NCBI GenBank assembly: GCA_016720425.1
Contig: JADKKQ010000005.1
Coordinates: 1-64,000, forward strand
Direction of reading: 5' to 3'
Length of the DNA: 64,000 bases
DNA from: Betaproteobacteria bacterium
GTDB taxonomy: Bacteria > Pseudomonadota > Gammaproteobacteria > Burkholderiales > Casimicrobiaceae
In this document: piece by piece, positions 37,037-45,899 of the stretch
Layout of the letters: every line of letters starts with the position of its first letter
Numbering within the stretch: position 1 is the first letter of the stretch
Position numbers and translations under genes: made by a program
The notes under the pieces: generated by a model
The model's database searches: none
The model's input: the letters and a program-made list of their open reading frames with translations, nothing else
What the model was told of the DNA's origin: nothing

Positions 37037-38054
37037 CGCCATCCCCGATCCCTCGTCGCCGGCGTCGGGCGCCGTCCTGCGCACCGGCGTGCAGCCGGTG
37101 GCGCTGCAGGCCTTCGCCGCGCGGCTCGGGAAGAACGCGCGCCACTGGGGCAAGTGGGCGCGCCGGCGCGACTTCGGCGCCTGGCGCGTCTACGATCGCG
37201 ACCTGCCGGAGTTTCCGCTCGCCATCGACTGCTACGCCGCGCTCGATCCGGCGCTCGGGCTGCGCGTGCACCTGCAGGAGATCGAGACCGGCTGGCAGCA
37301 GGAGGAAGCGGCGCATCGCGGCTGGCTGGCGGAGGTCAGCAGCGAAACGGCGCGCGTGCTCGGGGTCGCCCGCGCCGCCGTCGCGGTCAAGGAGCGGCGC
37401 CGGCACGGGCGCGAGCAGCACGGCAAGACGGGATCGCGGGGCCGCGAGTTCGCCGTTCGCGAAGCGGGGCAGCGCTTCCTGGTCAACCTCGACGCGTACC
37501 TCGACACCGGCCTCTTCCTGGACCACCGCGCGCTGCGCGCCCTGGTGCGCGAGCGCGCGGCGGGGCGGCGGGTGCTGAATCTCTTCGCCTACACCGGGAG
37601 CTTCACCGTGTACGCGGCGGCGGGCGGCGCGCTGCGCTCCGACACCGTCGACCTGTCGAACACCTATCTCGACTGGGCGGCGCGCAACTTCGCGCTCAAC
37701 GGCATGGATCTGTCCCGGCACGTGCTCATCCGCGCCGACGTGCTCGAGTGGCTGGACCACGCGCTCGACGAGGGCCGGCGCTACGATCTCGTCGTCCTCG
37801 ACCCGCCGTCGTTCTCCAACTCCAAGGCGATGGACGACGTGCTCGACGTCCAGCGCGACCACCGTTGGCTGATCGCCAACGCCCGCGCGCTGCTCGATCC
37901 CGGCGGCGAGCTGTACTTCTCGACCAACCTGCGGACTTTCGCCCTCGACGCCACGCTCGCGGCGGACCCCGGCGGCAGGGAGATCACCGCGCAGACGCTG
38001 CCCGACGACTTTCGCGACCGGCGCATCCACCGCGTCTGGCGCTTCGGGCCCTGA
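37026..38054 (+). CDS. Class I SAM-dependent methyltransferase (RlmK/RlmI-like)
   Basis: Predicted rRNA-type methyltransferase of 342 aa starting at GTG 37026 inside the ggt end. After an N-terminal region (KNARHWGKWARRRDFGAWRVYDRDLPEFPLAIDCY in short pieces: NARHWGKWARR, YDRDLPEFPLAID), the Rossmann domain shows FLDHRALRALV, RVLNLFAYTGSFTVYAA (SAM motif I), VDLSNTYLDWA, NFALNG and the target-base motif LDPPSFSNSK. The same layout is found in the C-terminal (RlmK) half of E. coli RlmL, an m7G methyltransferase of 23S rRNA; the exact modified base is inferred only. There is no N-terminal THUMP domain. Confidence 0.85.
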   Translation: MAADAIPDPSSPASGAVLRTGVQPVALQAFAARLGKNARHWGKWARRRDFGAWRVYDRDLPEFPLAIDCYAALDPALGLRVHLQEIETGWQQEEAAHRGWLAEVSSETARVLGVARAAVAVKERRRHGREQHGKTGSRGREFAVREAGQRFLVNLDAYLDTGLFLDHRALRALVRERAAGRRVLNLFAYTGSFTVYAAAGGALRSDTVDLSNTYLDWAARNFALNGMDLSRHVLIRADVLEWLDHALDEGRRYDLVVLDPPSFSNSKAMDDVLDVQRDHRWLIANARALLDPGGELYFSTNLRTFALDATLAADPGGREITAQTLPDDFRDRRIHRVWRFGP

Positions 38055-38059
38055 GTTCA

Positions 38060-38443
38060 GTGCTCGCCGGGCTCACCTGGCTGTTGGTCTTCCAGTGCCT
38101 GGGCGAGGTGCTGGTGCGCCTGCTCCGGCTGCCGGTGCCCGGGCCCGTCGCCGGGATGGTCCTGCTGTTCGTCGCGCTGCGGCTGCGCGCGGCGGTGCCG
38201 GCGCCGCTGGAGGATGCGGCCGACGGGTTGCTGCGCCACCTGTCGCTGCTCTTCGTGCCGGCCGGCGTCGGCGTGATGCTGCACTTCTCGCGCCTGGCCG
38301 AGGAGGGGCTGGCGCTGACGGTCGCGCTGGTCGCCAGCACGGCGCTGGCGATCGCCACCGCCGCCGTGGTCATGCGCGCGTTGATCCGTCGCCGCGGGCC
38401 GTCGGTGCCCGGTTCGCGCGGCGATCGCGCAGGCGGACCGTGA
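38060..38443 (+). CDS. lrgA: LrgA/CidA family membrane protein
   Basis: Holin-like inner-membrane protein of 127 aa with four hydrophobic segments, starting at GTG 38060. Conserved features: FQCLGEVLVRLLRLPVPGPVAGMVLLF, split as GEVLVRLLRLPVPGPVAGM, and the LSLLFVPAGVGVM motif of the family. In other bacteria LrgA/CidA work with LrgB/CidB in cell-death control or pyruvate transport. Its TGA overlaps the GTG of lrgB, so the pair is translationally coupled. Confidence 0.9.
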   Translation: MLAGLTWLLVFQCLGEVLVRLLRLPVPGPVAGMVLLFVALRLRAAVPAPLEDAADGLLRHLSLLFVPAGVGVMLHFSRLAEEGLALTVALVASTALAIATAAVVMRALIRRRGPSVPGSRGDRAGGP

Positions 38444-39171
38444 GCGCGCAGCCCTTCACCGAGATCTGGGTCTATCTCGCGGCGAGCCCGCTGCTGGGGC
38501 TCACGCTGACGCTGGTCGCGTATCAGGCCGGCTACCGGGTCTACGCCCGTGCCGGCTTCCACCCGCTGCTGAATCCCGTGCTGCTGGCAGTGGGCATCGT
38601 CGTCGCCGCGCTGGCGATCACCGGCACACCCTACCGCACCTATTTCGACGGCGCGCAGTTCGTGCACTTCCTGCTCGGGCCGGCCGTCGTCGCGCTGGCG
38701 GTGCCGCTGGCGCGGCAGTGGGACGCCGTGCGCGCGCTCGCGCTGCCGATCGCCGGCGCGCTGGTCGCGGGCGCGCTGGTCGCGGTGGCGAGCGCGCTCG
38801 GCATCGCGCACGCGTTCGGCGTGTCGGAGGCGACGCTGCTGTCGCTCGCGCCCAAGTCGGTGACGGCGCCGATCGCGATGGGCATCGCCGAGAAGATCGG
38901 CGGCCTGCCGGCGCTCGCCGCGGTGCTGGCGGTGACCACCGGCGTGATCGGCGCGGTGATCGGCCACTACGTCCTCGATGCGCTCGCGATTCGCGACTGG
39001 CGCGTCCGGGGCTTTGCGCTGGGTCTCGCCGCGCACGGCATCGGCACCGCGCGCGCGTTCCAGGTCAACGCCGAGGCCGGGGCCTTCGCCGGCCTCGCCT
39101 TCGGCCTGCACGGCGTGCTGGCTGCGCTGGCGGTGCCGGTGATCTACTGGGTGCTCGAGGCGCTGCGCTGA
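38440..39171 (+). CDS. lrgB: LrgB/CidB family membrane protein
   Basis: Inner-membrane protein of 243 aa with six to seven helices, starting at GTG 38440 within the GTGA overlap with lrgA. Family signatures: NPVLLAVGIVV, FLLGPAVVALAVPLARQW, LAPKSVTAPIAMGIAEKIGG and GLAAHGIGTARAFQ. Works with LrgA; the transported solute, if any, is not known from sequence. Confidence 0.92.
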   Translation: MSAQPFTEIWVYLAASPLLGLTLTLVAYQAGYRVYARAGFHPLLNPVLLAVGIVVAALAITGTPYRTYFDGAQFVHFLLGPAVVALAVPLARQWDAVRALALPIAGALVAGALVAVASALGIAHAFGVSEATLLSLAPKSVTAPIAMGIAEKIGGLPALAAVLAVTTGVIGAVIGHYVLDALAIRDWRVRGFALGLAAHGIGTARAFQVNAEAGAFAGLAFGLHGVLAALAVPVIYWVLEALR

Positions 39172-39243
39172 TCCCGGCGCGACCGGGCGTCGCCGGGGCC
39201 GCGATATACTGCCCGGGCACCCGACGAACCGCGGCACCCGCCG

Positions 39244-39846
39244 ATGAATGCCGAGCTCTTCTCCGCCGCCATCCTGCTGCTGCTGGTCATCGACCCGTTC
39301 GGCAACATCCCGCTGGTCGTCGCGGCGATGCACAACGTCCCGCCCGAGCGGCGCGTCCGCGTCGTCCTGCGGGAGTGCGCCGCCGCCTACGTGATCCTGC
39401 TGGTCTTCATGGCCGGCGGCCACCGCTTCCTGCAGCTGATGCACCTCTCCGAGGTGTCGCTGACCATCGCCGGCGGGATCATCCTGTTCCTGATCGCCAT
39501 CCGGATGGTGTTCCATCACCCCGACGGCATCTTCGGCGATCCGCCGGGCGGCGAGCCATTCCTGGTGCCGCTCGCCGTGCCGTCGATCGCCGGCCCCTCG
39601 GCGCTGGCCACGGTGATGCTGATGGCCTCGCGCGATCCCGCGAACCTCGGCGCCTGGTTCGCGGCACTTTCCGCCGCCATGCTGGTCACAACCCTCGTGC
39701 TGGTCGGCGCGCACCGCCTGCAGGCGGTGCTCGGCGAGCGCGCGATCGTCGCGCTCGAGCGCCTGATGGGCCTGGTGCTCACGGCGCTGGCCGTGGAGAT
39801 GCTGCTCTCCGGCGCGCGGACGTTCTTCGCATCGCTGGCGCGGTAG
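39244..39846 (+). CDS. MarC family integral membrane protein
   Basis: Inner-membrane protein of 200 aa with six helices. MarC-family segments: LLLVIDPFGNIPLV, RECAAAYVILLVFM, AGGIILFLIAIRMV, and FLVPLAVPSIAGPSALATVMLMAS. Despite the name, no link to multiple antibiotic resistance has held up, and function is unknown. A TATACT at 39205-39210 could be a -10 element. Confidence 0.88.
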   Translation: MNAELFSAAILLLLVIDPFGNIPLVVAAMHNVPPERRVRVVLRECAAAYVILLVFMAGGHRFLQLMHLSEVSLTIAGGIILFLIAIRMVFHHPDGIFGDPPGGEPFLVPLAVPSIAGPSALATVMLMASRDPANLGAWFAALSAAMLVTTLVLVGAHRLQAVLGERAIVALERLMGLVLTALAVEMLLSGARTFFASLAR

Positions 39847-39896
39847 CGGTCGGCATGGTTCGGCGTGGTCGCGGGAATGCGGAGCAGGCGAGGGAA

Positions 39897-40613
39897 ATGA
39901 CGCGTACGACGACGAAGCACGCGGCGCGGACGGGCAACGTGGTCGAGGAGATCGTGCCGGTTCACGTGTGGGATTGGCCGGTCCGGCTGTTTCACTGGTC
40001 CATCGTCGCGCTGGTGTTCCTCGCGGTCGTCACGTCCTACCTCGGCGGCGACGCGAAGGAATGGCACATGCGGGCCGGATACGGGGTTCTCGCGATGGTG
40101 CTGTTCCGCGTCGCCTGGGGCTTCGCGGGCACCCGTCACGCACGCTTCGCGAGCTTTCTGCACGGCCCGCGGACGGCCATCCGGTACGCCAGGTCGTTCG
40201 CCACGCGCGCATCGCCGGTGTCCATTGGCCACAATCCGCTGGGCGGCTGGTCGGTGATCGCGCTGCTGGCGGCGTTGCTGGTGCAGGCCGGGACGGGCCT
40301 GTTCGCCAACGACGACTTGCTGATGGAGGGCCCATTGGTCAAGTTCGTCAGCGATGCACTGTCGGATCGGATCACGACCTTCCACCATCTCAACGTCTGG
40401 GCGATCGGCATTCTGGTGGGCGTGCACATCGCCGCGGTGGTCTCGCATTGGGTCGTCGCCAAGGAAAACCTCGTCCGCCCGATGCTGACCGGGAGGAAGC
40501 GCCTGCACCGGTCGCTGGAACCGGAGGGCCTCGACAAGGTGCCGCACGTTCGCGCCATTGCGCTGCTCGCGGCGTCCGCCTTCACCGTTTGGTGGATCGT
40601 CGCCCGTCTCTGA
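39897..40613 (+). CDS. Cytochrome b561-type membrane protein
   Basis: Di-haem b-type cytochrome of the inner membrane, 238 aa. Four helices carry the candidate haem-ligand histidines: VHVWDWPVRLFHWSIV (helix 1), KEWHMRAGYGVLAM (helix 2), and HHLNVWAIGILVGVHIAAVVSHW (helices 3-4, in part). A fifth C-terminal helix precedes the end. It probably passes electrons from the quinone pool to a periplasmic cytochrome; the convergent cytochrome c' gene is the obvious candidate, a pairing seen in many proteobacteria. AGGGAA lies just before the ATG. Confidence 0.88.
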   Translation: MTRTTTKHAARTGNVVEEIVPVHVWDWPVRLFHWSIVALVFLAVVTSYLGGDAKEWHMRAGYGVLAMVLFRVAWGFAGTRHARFASFLHGPRTAIRYARSFATRASPVSIGHNPLGGWSVIALLAALLVQAGTGLFANDDLLMEGPLVKFVSDALSDRITTFHHLNVWAIGILVGVHIAAVVSHWVVAKENLVRPMLTGRKRLHRSLEPEGLDKVPHVRAIALLAASAFTVWWIVARL

Positions 40614-40672
40614 CGGTTGGCGCCGGGTCCTGCGCGGTGCGGTCGTGGTCAATGCGACAGGCCGAAAGCGAA

Positions 40673-40694
40673 GAGCCGGGCCAAACGGCCCGGC
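40673..40694 (-). terminator. Terminator after the cytochrome c' gene
   Basis: 8-bp stem GCCGGGCC/GGCCCGGC with a four-base loop. On the minus strand it is followed by TCTTCGCTTT, a weak U-tract, 26 bases past the cytochrome c' stop. The plus side lacks Ts. Confidence 0.55.
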
Positions 40695-40720
40695 CCTGTC
40701 CCCGGCGGCGGCAGCCGCGA

Positions 40721-41176
40721 CTATTTGCTGCGGAAGTTGTCGTGGCAGTTGTCGCAGCTCTTGGTCACGGCACCGAACGCCGACTTGATCTGATCCATGT
40801 TGCCGGTCTGCGCGGCGGCGACGAGCTTCGGCGTCTCGGCCTGGAATGCGTCGGCCGCCTGCTTGAACCCGGCGCCATTGCTCCAGACCTCCGGCCGGGC
40901 CTTGGTCGGCGCGCCGGCGTTGGTCCCGGGGCCGAAGCCGTCCCAAGCCATCTTGGACAGCTGGTCGAGTCGCTGTGCGCGCAACAGAAAGGCCGCCTGG
41001 TCGTAGGGCGCCTTGCCCTGAACCATCGCCGCCATCGGCAGGACGTTCCAAAGCTGGGCCTTGAAGATCCCCTGCCGGTATTGGATCGCGGTGTCCGGCT
41101 TGACCTGCGCGAACGCGGCGGTCGCAAAGACGGTCGCGAGGGCGACCCCCAGTCCAAGCTTTACTGCCTTCTGCAT
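40721..41176 (-). CDS. cycP: Cytochrome c' (class II)
   Basis: Periplasmic haem protein of 151 aa. The signal peptide MQKAVKLGLGVALATVFA is cleaved after AFA-QV. The mature part is a four-helix bundle with a single C-terminal haem-binding CDNCH, as in class II cytochromes, preceded by the conserved FGAVTKSC. GGAG lies upstream of the ATG at 41176; a much longer frame upstream is ignored. Cytochrome c' proteins bind NO and may act in nitrosative stress tolerance or electron transfer. Convergent with the cytochrome b561 gene. Confidence 0.92.
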   Translation of the reverse strand: MQKAVKLGLGVALATVFATAAFAQVKPDTAIQYRQGIFKAQLWNVLPMAAMVQGKAPYDQAAFLLRAQRLDQLSKMAWDGFGPGTNAGAPTKARPEVWSNGAGFKQAADAFQAETPKLVAAAQTGNMDQIKSAFGAVTKSCDNCHDNFRSK

Positions 41177-41333
41177 CGTTGTCTCCGTAAGACGAAAGTT
41201 TCGAGGTTCCGCCGGCGGTGCGGCGGCGGCGGGCGGCATTGAAGCGCAATTTTTCCGTTTCGGCAAGCCAAAACAGTCAACAGGCGAGCGCGCGAAGCTA
41301 TTCCAACGCGCAGCTCCCGTGCCGCCGCCGGCG

Positions 41334-42254
41334 TCAGGCCGGAAGCAGCCAGCCATCCTCGCGACGGACCGCACCGGCGGCGACGAGTTCCGCGATCAAC
41401 GTGTCCGCGAATCGCTGCGGCGGCAGCCGGAAGAACAGGGCGTTGAAGTCGCGGTAGACGCCGACGCGCTCGACGTAATCGGCCATGCCGGCGAGCGGCA
41501 GCCGGCGCCGATCGAGCAACGTGAAGGTCAGCAGCGCCTTCAGCGCATAGCGGGCGGCGCGCAGCGGGTCGGCCTCGAACGCGGCCAGGCGCTTGAACGC
41601 GCGGTCCAGCGCGTCGCCGACGTCGGCAAACGGCTCGCCGTGGCCGGGGATCACCACCCGCAGCTCGAGCGTCGCGAGCATTTCCAGCGTCCGGCGCGTG
41701 GCCGGCAACGCCTCGGGATCGACCGCCGGCGGCATCACCAGCCCGAAGCCCCGGTGCCAGAGCGCGTCGCCCGAGATCAGGATGCCGTGCTCGGGGTTGA
41801 AGAACACCAGCGCGCCCATGTCGTGGCCGGGCGCCGCGAGCGCCTGCCACTCGAGATCGCCCCAGACGTGGTTGGAGCCGGGGATGAGGACGCTGGAAAA
41901 GACGAACCGCTCCACCGTCTGGTCGGCGTAGTCGAGCAGCAGCGCGCGGCTGTCCCAGCGCAGGACGGCCGCGGCCTCGCCCTGCGGGATCGCGATCGGG
42001 CAGCCGTAGCGTTCGGCGACCGCCGCGTTGCCGCCGACGTGGTCGGAGTGGCAGTGGGTGTTGACCAGCCAGGACAGCGTCCCGTTGCCCAGACCCCGCG
42101 GCGACGCCAGCAGCGCGAGCGTCAGCGGCGCATGGCGGCCGTAGCCCGAGTCGACGAGGACGTTGCCGTCGCGACTCTTGAGCAGCACGTTGTTCGCCGA
42201 CAGCCAGTCGCGGACGAAGACGTGCACCTGCGGCGGGAGGAGTTGCGCGACCAT
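41334..42254 (-). CDS. MBL-fold metallo-hydrolase
   Basis: Zinc-dependent hydrolase of 306 aa with the metallo-beta-lactamase fold. Metal ligands: HCHSDHVGG, the His of APGHDMGAL, the Asp of ISGDALW and the His of VIPGHGEP. The Ser after His in HCHSDH is an ordinary variant. The C-terminal 80 residues (RRLPLAGMADYVERVGVYRD onwards) look like the winged-helix tail of some members. Substrate unknown; glyoxalase II-like or lactonase-like activity is possible. It ends the minus-strand mfd unit, with 15 bases between the genes. Confidence 0.88.
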   Translation of the reverse strand: MVAQLLPPQVHVFVRDWLSANNVLLKSRDGNVLVDSGYGRHAPLTLALLASPRGLGNGTLSWLVNTHCHSDHVGGNAAVAERYGCPIAIPQGEAAAVLRWDSRALLLDYADQTVERFVFSSVLIPGSNHVWGDLEWQALAAPGHDMGALVFFNPEHGILISGDALWHRGFGLVMPPAVDPEALPATRRTLEMLATLELRVVIPGHGEPFADVGDALDRAFKRLAAFEADPLRAARYALKALLTFTLLDRRRLPLAGMADYVERVGVYRDFNALFFRLPPQRFADTLIAELVAAGAVRREDGWLLPA

Positions 42255-42269
42255 CGCCGGCTCGGCCTC

Positions 42270-45200
42270 TCAGGTCAACCGGGCCAGGAACTCGCGCACC
42301 AACGCCACGCGGTCGGCCAGCGCCGGCGCGCCGCGGTCGATGCGCACCCGGTCGGGTCCCGCGAAGCGGATCCGTCCGTCGCGCTGGACCAGCAGGATCA
42401 GCTTGCCGGGATCGAACGGCGGCTTGGGCGCGAACTGCAGCGTCGTGCGTTCGGGTCCGGCGTCGATCTTGACGACACCCAACGGTTTGGCGATCAGGCG
42501 CAGCCGGTGACAGGCGAGCAGCGCCTGCGCCGGTTCCGGCGGGCTGCCGAAGCGGTCGACCAGTTCCTCCTGCATCGCCTCCAGCTCGTCGGCGCTCTCG
42601 CAGTTGGCGAGCCGCTTGTAGATCACCAGCCGCTCGTGGACGTCGCTGCAGTAGGGCTCGGGGAGCAGCGCCGGCACGCGCAGGTTGATCTCGGTGGCCA
42701 CACCCAGCGGCGCCATCAGGTCGGGTTCCCGCCCCGACTTCAGCGCCGACACCGCGGCCTTCAGCATGTCGGCGTAGAGCTGGAAGCCGATCTCCATCAT
42801 CTCGCCGGACTGCGACTCGCCCAGCACCTCGCCGGCGCCGCGGATCTCGAGGTCGTGCATGGCGAGGTAGAAGCCCGAGCCCAGGTCCTCCATCATCTGG
42901 ATCGCCTCCAGGCGCTTCTTCGCCTGCGCCGACAGCGCCTCCTCGGGCGGGGTGAGCAGGTACGCATAGGCCTGATGATGCGAGCGTCCGACCCGTCCGC
43001 GCAACTGGTGCAGCTGCGCCAGGCCGAACCGGTCGGCCCGCTCGATGATGATGGTGTTGGCGGTCGGGATGTCGATGCCGGTCTCGATGATCGTCGAGCA
43101 CACCAGCAGGTTGAAGCGCTGCGCGTAGAACTCGCGCATCACGTGCTCGAGGTCGCGCTCGCCCATCTGCCCGTGGGCGACGGCGAGCCGCGCTTCCGGC
43201 AGCAGCTTGGCGAGCTTGTCGGCCGTCGAGGCGATGGTGTCGATGTCGTTGTGCAGGAAGTAGATCTGGCCGCCGCGCTTCAGCTCGCGCAGCGCCGCCT
43301 CGCGGACGATCCCCGACGAATAGGTCGACACGAAGGTCTTGATGGCCAGCCGTCGCTGCGGCGCGGTCGCGATCACCGAGAAGTCGCGGATGCCCTCGAG
43401 CGACATCGCGAGCGTGCGCGGGATCGGCGTGGCCGTCAGCGTCAGCACGTCGACCTCGGCCCGCAGGCGCTTCAGCTGCTCCTTCTGGCGCACGCCGAAG
43501 CGGTGCTCCTCGTCGATGATGATGAGGCCGAGGTTCCGGAACTTGACGTCGGGCTGGATCAGCTTGTGCGTGCCGATGACGAGGTCGATGCTGCCCGCGG
43601 CGAGGCCGTCGAGCGCCGCCTTCACTTCCTTGGGCGTGCGGAAGCGCGAGAGCTCGGCGAGCTTCACCGGCAGCTCGGAGAAGCGGTCGGAGAAGACCTG
43701 GAAGTGCTGCTCGGCGAGCAGCGTCGTCGGCACCAGCACGGCGACCTGCTTGCCGTCGGCCAGCGCGACGAAGGCGGCGCGCAGCGCGACCTCGGTCTTG
43801 CCGAAGCCCACGTCGCCGCAGACCAGCCGGTCCATCGGCTTGCCGTCGGTCAGGTCCTTGATCACCGCCTCGATCGCCGCGCTCTGGTCGGGCGTCTCCT
43901 CGAAGCCGAAGCCCTCGGCGAAGGCCTCGTAGTCGTGCGCCTTGAAGCGGAAGGCGTGACCCTTGCGGGCGGCGCGCTGCGCGTAGAGGTTCAGCAGTTC
44001 GGCGGCGGTGTCGTGTGCCTGCCGCGCGGCACGCCGCTTGGCCTTCTCCCACTGGCCGCTGCCCAGTTCGTGCAGCGGCGCGGTCTCGGGCGCGGCGCCG
44101 CTGTAGCGGCCGATCAGGTGCAGGCTCGCCACCGGCACGTACAGCTTGGCGTCGTTGGCGTAGACGAGCTGCAGGAACTCGGCCGGCCCTTCGCCGAGGT
44201 CCAGCGTGACGAGGCCGAGATAGCGGCCGATGCCGTGCTGCTCGTGGACCACCGGGTCGCCGATGCGCACCTCGGACAGGTCGCGCAGCATGGCGTCGAC
44301 GTTGGAGCGCCGCGCCGCGTCGCGCCGGCCGCGGCGCACGACGCCGGCGTAGAGCTCGGCCTCGGTCACGAAGGCGAGCCCGGCGGCGGGCCAGGCGAAG
44401 CCGGCGTGGAGCGGGGCCACGATCAGGCCGACCGCGGCGGCGCCGGGTTCGGCGGCGAGCGCGCCCCAGTCGTCGACCGCCGGGACCGCGAGCCCGTATT
44501 CGGCGAAGTACTGCTGCATCGTCTCGCGGCGGCCCGCGCTCTCGGCCGCGATCAGCACCCGGGCGTCGGTCGCAGCGAGGTAGCGCTTGAGCGCCGCCAG
44601 CGGATCCTCGGCACGACGATCGACCTGCACCGGAGGCAGCGGCTGCGGCAGGGGTGCGGACCGCGGTCCCGGCTCCCCGCCCGACGGCAGCGGCAGGTCG
44701 AGCCGGGCGAACGATTTCAGCACGCCGTTGAAGGCCTCGACCGGCAGGAACACGTCGGCCGGCGGCAGCAGCGGCCGCGACCTGTCGCCGCGCAGCAGCT
44801 TGTAGCGCGCGTCGGTGTCCTGCCAGAAGCCGGTGATCGCCTCCTGCACGTCGCCGTGCAGGACGACGGCGGTGTCCGCGGGCAGGTAGTCGGCGAGCGT
44901 GGCCGTCGCGTCGAAGAACAGCGGCAGGTAGTACTCGATGCCGCCGGGGATCACGCCGTTGCTCACGTCCCGGTACAGCGCCGACTTGGACGGATCGCCT
45001 TCGAAGACCTCCCGGTAGCGGCTGCGAAACCGCGTCCGCCCGGCGTCGTCGAGCGGAAATTCGCGCGCCGGCAGCAGGCGCACTTCCGGCACCGGGTAGA
45101 GCGTGCGCTGCGTGTCGGCGTCGAAGGTCTTGAGGCTCTCGATGTCGTTGTCGAAGAGGTCGAGCCGGTAGGGCAGCGGGCTGCCCATCGGGAAGAGGTC

Positions 45201-45803
45201 GATCAACCCGCCGCGGATGCTGAACTCGCCGGGGGACACCACCTGCGTCACGTGCTGGTAGCCGGCGAGCGAAAGCTGGGCGCGCAGGCCTTCGACGTCG
45301 AGCCGCGTGCCCTGCTTGAGAAAGAAGGTGAAGGCGGCGAGGTACGCCGGCGGCGCGAGGCGGTACAGCGCCGTCGTGGCCGCGACGACCAGGACGTCGC
45401 ACTCGCCGCGCGAGACCCGGTACAGCGTGGCGAGGCGCTCGGAGACCAGATCCTGGTGCGGCGAGAAGTGGTCGTAGGGCAGCGTCTCCCAGTCGGGGAG
45501 CAGCGCGACGCGCAGTCCCGGCGCGAACCACGCCGCCTCGTCGGCGATCCGCTGCGCGGCAAGCGCGTCGGCGCAGAACACGACGAGCAGCCGCGCGCTG
45601 GCCGCGCAGGCGACCCCGAGCTGCGCGATCGCCAGCGCGTCCGCCGATCCGGGCAGCCCGGCGGCCTGGGCCCGCTGCCCCGCGGGCGGCAAGGGCGGGA
45701 CGAGCGGGGGCAGCGCGGCGAGGCGCTCGGCGCTCGCGGCGGCGAAGGGGAGGGCGGCGGCAGGAATCAAGACGGCAGCCGGCAGGTCAGGCGCCGGCGA
45801 CAC
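42270..45803 (-). CDS. mfd: Transcription-repair coupling factor
   Basis: Mfd is an ATP-driven translocase that removes RNA polymerase stalled at DNA lesions and recruits UvrA. The protein is about 1177 aa from GTG 45803 (E. coli 1148); a TTG about 11 codons later is the other candidate. In order: the UvrB-like N-terminal part (DWETLPYDHFSPHQDLVSER in pieces, QGTRLDVEGLRAQL), the polymerase-interacting domain (GDPVVHEQHGIGRYLGL), the RecG-like motor (Walker A VCGDVGFGKTEVALRAA, DEEHRFGVRQKE, TATPIPRTL, GRVGRSHHQAYAYLL) and the C-terminal autoinhibitory domain (LYADMLKAAV, INLRVPALLPEPYC). Complete. Confidence 0.96.
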   Translation of the reverse strand: MSPAPDLPAAVLIPAAALPFAAASAERLAALPPLVPPLPPAGQRAQAAGLPGSADALAIAQLGVACAASARLLVVFCADALAAQRIADEAAWFAPGLRVALLPDWETLPYDHFSPHQDLVSERLATLYRVSRGECDVLVVAATTALYRLAPPAYLAAFTFFLKQGTRLDVEGLRAQLSLAGYQHVTQVVSPGEFSIRGGLIDLFPMGSPLPYRLDLFDNDIESLKTFDADTQRTLYPVPEVRLLPAREFPLDDAGRTRFRSRYREVFEGDPSKSALYRDVSNGVIPGGIEYYLPLFFDATATLADYLPADTAVVLHGDVQEAITGFWQDTDARYKLLRGDRSRPLLPPADVFLPVEAFNGVLKSFARLDLPLPSGGEPGPRSAPLPQPLPPVQVDRRAEDPLAALKRYLAATDARVLIAAESAGRRETMQQYFAEYGLAVPAVDDWGALAAEPGAAAVGLIVAPLHAGFAWPAAGLAFVTEAELYAGVVRRGRRDAARRSNVDAMLRDLSEVRIGDPVVHEQHGIGRYLGLVTLDLGEGPAEFLQLVYANDAKLYVPVASLHLIGRYSGAAPETAPLHELGSGQWEKAKRRAARQAHDTAAELLNLYAQRAARKGHAFRFKAHDYEAFAEGFGFEETPDQSAAIEAVIKDLTDGKPMDRLVCGDVGFGKTEVALRAAFVALADGKQVAVLVPTTLLAEQHFQVFSDRFSELPVKLAELSRFRTPKEVKAALDGLAAGSIDLVIGTHKLIQPDVKFRNLGLIIIDEEHRFGVRQKEQLKRLRAEVDVLTLTATPIPRTLAMSLEGIRDFSVIATAPQRRLAIKTFVSTYSSGIVREAALRELKRGGQIYFLHNDIDTIASTADKLAKLLPEARLAVAHGQMGERDLEHVMREFYAQRFNLLVCSTIIETGIDIPTANTIIIERADRFGLAQLHQLRGRVGRSHHQAYAYLLTPPEEALSAQAKKRLEAIQMMEDLGSGFYLAMHDLEIRGAGEVLGESQSGEMMEIGFQLYADMLKAAVSALKSGREPDLMAPLGVATEINLRVPALLPEPYCSDVHERLVIYKRLANCESADELEAMQEELVDRFGSPPEPAQALLACHRLRLIAKPLGVVKIDAGPERTTLQFAPKPPFDPGKLILLVQRDGRIRFAGPDRVRIDRGAPALADRVALVREFLARLT

Positions 45804-45883
45804 CGCAGCCGCGACCCGGGCGCGATGATGGTCAACGCAACGGAAGGCGATGAAGCGAAACGCGATTATACGCGCCGGGCCAC

Positions 45884-45893
45884 GTGCGATAAT
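45884..45893 (+). promoter_or_regulatory. Extended -10 promoter at the EamA gene
   Basis: GTGCGATAAT, an extended -10. The expected start site, about 7 bases downstream, falls on the GTG start codon at 45900, so the message may be leaderless. The decamer is identical to those before the DUF47 and dienoyl-CoA reductase genes. Confidence 0.45.
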
Positions 45894-45899
45894 CGACCG

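Noticed and set aside
41061..45890. Very long plus-strand open frame opposite mfd
   Set aside because: Antisense shadow caused by high GC3 on the minus strand; composition is Arg/Gln/Ala-rich and no domain fits. Only its 3' part from 45900 (EamA) is real.
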